Of a DNA stretch of 7,954 nt, positions 5,625-7,954 are shown in pieces. Made by a program: the position numbers and the translations under genes. Every line of letters starts with the position of its first letter. Position 1 is the stretch's first letter. The DNA lies in assembly GCA_947447845.1 (NCBI GenBank), contig CANFNO010000104.1:1-7954 (forward strand), in the 5' to 3' direction. Source of the DNA: Burkholderiales bacterium (lineage in GTDB: Bacteria > Pseudomonadota > Gammaproteobacteria > Burkholderiales > Burkholderiaceae). A model generated the notes under the pieces. It had not been told where the DNA came from and did not search any database. It saw only the letters and a list, made by a program, of their open reading frames with translations.

Positions 5625-6752
5625 ATGCAAAATTCTTTCCGTAAAAATACCCTCGCTCTGGCTGCTTTGCTGGCCATCGGTGGCACCGTTCTATCTACCA
5701 GTGCTTCCGCACAAACCGCTGTCGCAGTGCCGTCCAGCGTGACCGTTTATGGTCGTCTTGATTTGGCTCTTGAAGCCAACAGCAACGGCTCTACGAATCG
5801 CACAGCGATTCAAAACTTCTCTTCACGTTTGGGCTTCAAGGGCGACAAGGCTTTTAGCGGCGACCTGAAAGGCATCTTCCAACTGGAAACTGGCGTGGCT
5901 CCAGATGACACGACACAAAGCAAGACACTGGCTAGCCGCAACAGCTTCGTGGGCCTGAGCAGCGCCTCCATGGGTAGCCTGATCGTTGGCACCAACGACA
6001 TGCCTTTGAAGTCCATGGAAGGTACTGCCATCGCCCTGTGGGGTGAAGGCGATCTGCAAGAGTTGATCATTCACGGCAAGGGTTCAAAGACTGCCACCAA
6101 CACCGCCGGTGTGGGCGCTTTCGACAACATCCACACCCGCAAGACCAACGTGTTGTTGTACACCAGCCCCAAGTTTGCCGATGTCGTCGCCAAGCTGGCC
6201 TATTCGCCTGATGAAGCCTCCGTTGCCGCTGCTGCTGGCGTGCCTGCCTATGCCAAGAACATGATCGGCGCTTCGCTGTACTGGGACAACGGCACGTTCA
6301 ATGCAGGCTATGCTTACCAAAGCCTGGACAATGCCATCGTCCCCACTGCCACCACCAGCGGTTATACGTTGACCGGCAACAAGGCCACTGTCGGAATGAA
6401 GATGAGCAACTGGTCCGCAGGCGTGGCCATGAGCACCATTGACAACGGCAATGCCAAGAAGACCAACAACTGGATCATCTCTGGCGCCTACATCATGGGT
6501 CAAACCACATTGAAGGCCAGCTACGGCGCTTCCAGCGAATCCGCCAGCGGTGCTTCTGATGACCTGACTGCCACTGCGATCGAAGCCGATTACGCAATGG
6601 ACAAAGACTTCACTCTCTACACTTACTACGCTGTCATCAACAACAGTAAGAATGCCAAGGGCTCGTTCGCAGCCGCTGACAACTTCCCCGCAGTTGTGAA
6701 GGCTGGCGATACCCCAACCGCATTGGGCTTCGGCATTCGCTACAACTTCTAA
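5625..6752 (+). CDS. Gram-negative general porin (Omp32/betaproteobacterial type)
   Basis: 375 residues. The ATG at 5625 has AAAGG (5615-5619) five bases upstream. The signal peptide MQNSFRKNTLALAALLAIGG is followed by likely cleavage at SASA-QT (29/30). The mature protein begins with the porin first strand VTVYGRLDLALE (about 36-47), contains alternating polar and aromatic segments with LGFKGDKAFSGDLKGIFQLETG (seen as two adjacent strands, about 68-90), and ends GIRYNF with the C-terminal Phe that the BAM complex recognises. It should form a 16-stranded trimeric channel in the outer membrane. An in-frame ATG further upstream (5577) would bury the signal peptide and is rejected. Betaproteobacterial porins of this type are often anion-selective, which would suit phosphate or phosphoester entry, but selectivity is not shown here. 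It is monocistronic, ended by the hairpin at 6791-6820, with PhoB-box-like repeats upstream. Confidence 0.93.
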   Translation: MQNSFRKNTLALAALLAIGGTVLSTSASAQTAVAVPSSVTVYGRLDLALEANSNGSTNRTAIQNFSSRLGFKGDKAFSGDLKGIFQLETGVAPDDTTQSKTLASRNSFVGLSSASMGSLIVGTNDMPLKSMEGTAIALWGEGDLQELIIHGKGSKTATNTAGVGAFDNIHTRKTNVLLYTSPKFADVVAKLAYSPDEASVAAAAGVPAYAKNMIGASLYWDNGTFNAGYAYQSLDNAIVPTATTSGYTLTGNKATVGMKMSNWSAGVAMSTIDNGNAKKTNNWIISGAYIMGQTTLKASYGASSESASGASDDLTATAIEADYAMDKDFTLYTYYAVINNSKNAKGSFAAADNFPAVVKAGDTPTALGFGIRYNF

Positions 6753-6790
6753 GCATAAAAATATAGCCAGTTGATTCCAAGGTTTTGATA

Positions 6791-6820
6791 CGGCGACTCG
6801 CAAGAGTCGCCGTTTTTTTT
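6791..6820 (+). terminator. Rho-independent terminator of the porin gene
   Basis: CGGCGACTC (6791-6799) and GAGTCGCCG (6804-6812) form a perfect nine-pair stem around the stable tetraloop GCAA, followed by eight T (6813-6820). It lies 38 bases after the porin stop. It separates the porin from the following lipoprotein gene, which therefore needs its own promoter. Confidence 0.95.
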
Positions 6821-6828
6821 ATTGCGAA

Positions 6829-6862
6829 TTGTCACGGTGCGTTCACATAGGGGACCTAGCAT
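6829..6862 (+). promoter_or_regulatory. Candidate PhoB box and -10 for the 5'-nucleotidase lipoprotein
   Basis: TTGTCAC (6829-6835) and CGTTCAC (6840-6846) are 7-mers at an 11-base period; each matches the E. coli PhoB unit at about 5 of 7 positions. The spacer GGTG is not the usual A/T-rich type. TAGCAT (6857-6862), four of six to TATAAT, begins exactly ten bases after the second unit. The predicted leader is about 24 bases and includes TAGGA (6882-6886), six bases before the ATG. Confidence 0.45.
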
Positions 6863-6892
6863 GGCCATAGCCAATATCTCATAGGACCCGAC

Positions 6893-7954
6893 ATGAAACT
6901 GCCAGTATCCTTCCGTCCCGGTCAGGGACTTCTGTTTTCGCTTTGTGCCGCTACCATAGGTTCAGCTGTCCTCTTTGGCTGCGGAGGCAGCGCCAACGTA
7001 TCAGCCCTTACCGTAAATGGTGTGGCTGCCACGGGCGCCGCCATGGGTGGTGCGAACATCTCGGTGATGTGTGTTAACGGCCTGCTCAACACCGGCAAAA
7101 CAGCGAGCGATGGCAGCTACTCCATCCTGGCGTCCGGGGCTTTCCCCTGCATGCTAGAAGCCAGTGACGCCACGCACAAACTGCATTCCGTGGCCAATGG
7201 CAGCGGCAGTAGCGCAACCGCCAACATCACACCACTGACCGAACAAATGGTGGCCTCCCTGTCTAGCGACAGCGTGGACACAGCCGCCTTCTTTGCCGCC
7301 TTTGGCGCAGCCAAGGCAGCCACCGTGGCGCCTGACAAACTGGCTGCAGCGCAAACCTTGGTGCTAGCCAACTTGGCTGCCAATGGTGTGGATACCAGCG
7401 CGCTGAAAGATTTGATAACCGACAAGCTGGTCGCCAAGACAAGCACACAGACTGGCAATGCGCTGGACGCCTTGCTGGATGCGATAGCTGCCAAGCCAGT
7501 TAGCGTGCGCCTGATCGCGATGAACGATTTTCACGGCAACTTTGCACCCCCATCAACAACCAATGGTGGCTCGATGGTGCTACCCAATGGCGGCGCAGGC
7601 CAGAAGGTGACAGTAGGTGGTGCCGCCTATCTGGCCACGCTGGTGAAGAACCTGAAGACAGAAAACGCCAACAACATCGTGGTCGGTGCGGGCGATTCCA
7701 TCAGTGCCTCGCCCTTTGAATCCATGATCACCCATGACGAAGCCACCGTGGACATTCTCAACACCATCGGCCTGGAAGTGTCGTCCGTGGGCAACCACGA
7801 ATTTGATCGTGGCAGCGTGGAACTACTTCGCATGCAGAACGGCGGCTGCTTCCCGGCCTCCGGTTCACAGGGCGTGGTCGGCTCCGACACTTGTCTGGTG
7901 AACGGTGTTTACCCCGGTGCCAAGTTCAAGTACCTGGCTGCCAACGTGAATGTC
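6893..7954 (+). CDS. Lipoprotein with N-terminal regulatory-like domain fused to a UshA-like 5'-nucleotidase (3' end outside window)
   Basis: The first 354 residues are visible; no stop is reached. ATG at 6893 has TAGGA six bases upstream. Residues 1-30 look like a lipoprotein signal with lipobox LFGC (Cys30), though Phe at -2 is unusual. Residues about 35-90 resemble a carboxypeptidase-regulatory or Ig-like sandwich (LTVNGV, GGANISVMCVNG, ASDGSYSI). A helical Ala-rich linker follows (TPLTEQMVASL onwards). The metallophosphatase domain starts near residue 203 (VSVRLIAMNDFHGNF) with the metal motifs NDFHGN (211-216), GAGDS (265-269) and VGNHEFDRG (299-307), in UshA/5'-nucleotidase order. Such enzymes release phosphate from extracellular nucleotides. 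Classical UshA has no such front domain. The substrate-binding C-terminal domain is expected beyond the window. The candidate PhoB box upstream fits phosphate scavenging. Confidence 0.9.
   Translation, partial: MKLPVSFRPGQGLLFSLCAATIGSAVLFGCGGSANVSALTVNGVAATGAAMGGANISVMCVNGLLNTGKTASDGSYSILASGAFPCMLEASDATHKLHSVANGSGSSATANITPLTEQMVASLSSDSVDTAAFFAAFGAAKAATVAPDKLAAAQTLVLANLAANGVDTSALKDLITDKLVAKTSTQTGNALDALLDAIAAKPVSVRLIAMNDFHGNFAPPSTTNGGSMVLPNGGAGQKVTVGGAAYLATLVKNLKTENANNIVVGAGDSISASPFESMITHDEATVDILNTIGLEVSSVGNHEFDRGSVELLRMQNGGCFPASGSQGVVGSDTCLVNGVYPGAKFKYLAANVNV

Noticed and set aside
6084..6803. 239-codon minus-strand frame
   Set aside because: Antisense shadow of the porin that also reads through the terminator hairpin.

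Overview
The window looks like chromosomal DNA of a Gram-negative betaproteobacterium, probably in or near the Comamonadaceae. The evidence is a GC-rich coding style, a Comamonas Omp32-type trimeric porin ending in Phe, exported phosphoesterases, and long stop-free antisense frames typical of GC-rich codon use. The assignment is from protein style only; no phylogenetic marker is present. I see no mobile element, CRISPR array, tRNA or rRNA.

Layout. (1) 1-1740, minus: a class III PLP-dependent aminotransferase of the glutamate-1-semialdehyde aminomutase type, with an extra N-terminal hydrophobic segment, closed by a hairpin terminator at 8-45. (2) 1785-2660, plus: a complete phosphatidylserine decarboxylase-family protein, divergent from the aminotransferase across only 44 bases. 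(3) 2610-3887, minus: a GT4-family glycosyltransferase whose 3' end overlaps the decarboxylase gene by 51 bases, tail to tail. (4) 4021-4218, plus: a 65-residue unrecognised protein with a good ribosome binding site. (5) 4237-5394, minus: an exported metallophosphoesterase. (6) 5625-6752, plus: a porin, followed by a strong terminator at 6791-6820. (7) 6893 to the window end, plus: the first 354 residues of a lipoprotein joining an N-terminal domain of regulatory type to a UshA-like 5'-nucleotidase.

The most interesting pattern is regulatory. Upstream of genes 3, 5, 6 and 7 there are tandem 7-mers with a G-T/A-C-A-like core repeating every 11 bases, the geometry of the PhoB box (consensus CTGTCAT-N4-CTGTCA). 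In all four cases a -10-like hexamer (TAGCCT, TGTAAT, TAAGCT, TAGCAT) begins exactly 10 bases after the last repeat. Gene content fits: two exported phosphate-releasing enzymes, an outer-membrane channel for small solutes, and a glycosyltransferase of the kind that can build phosphorus-free glycolipids. My working model is a small phosphate-starvation cluster that scavenges phosphate from nucleotides and phosphoesters and may remodel the membrane. The sequence motifs are seen directly; the PhoB assignment and lipid-remodelling role are inference.

The aminotransferase/decarboxylase pair has no such boxes. Its chemistry (a possibly membrane-anchored transaminase next to a phospholipid head-group decarboxylase) suggests an amino-lipid pathway, but the product cannot be read from the sequence. 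No gene-free stretch exceeds 300 bases: the intergenic regions are 1741-1784, 3888-4020, 4219-4236, 5395-5624 and 6753-6892, and their contents are described in the entries.
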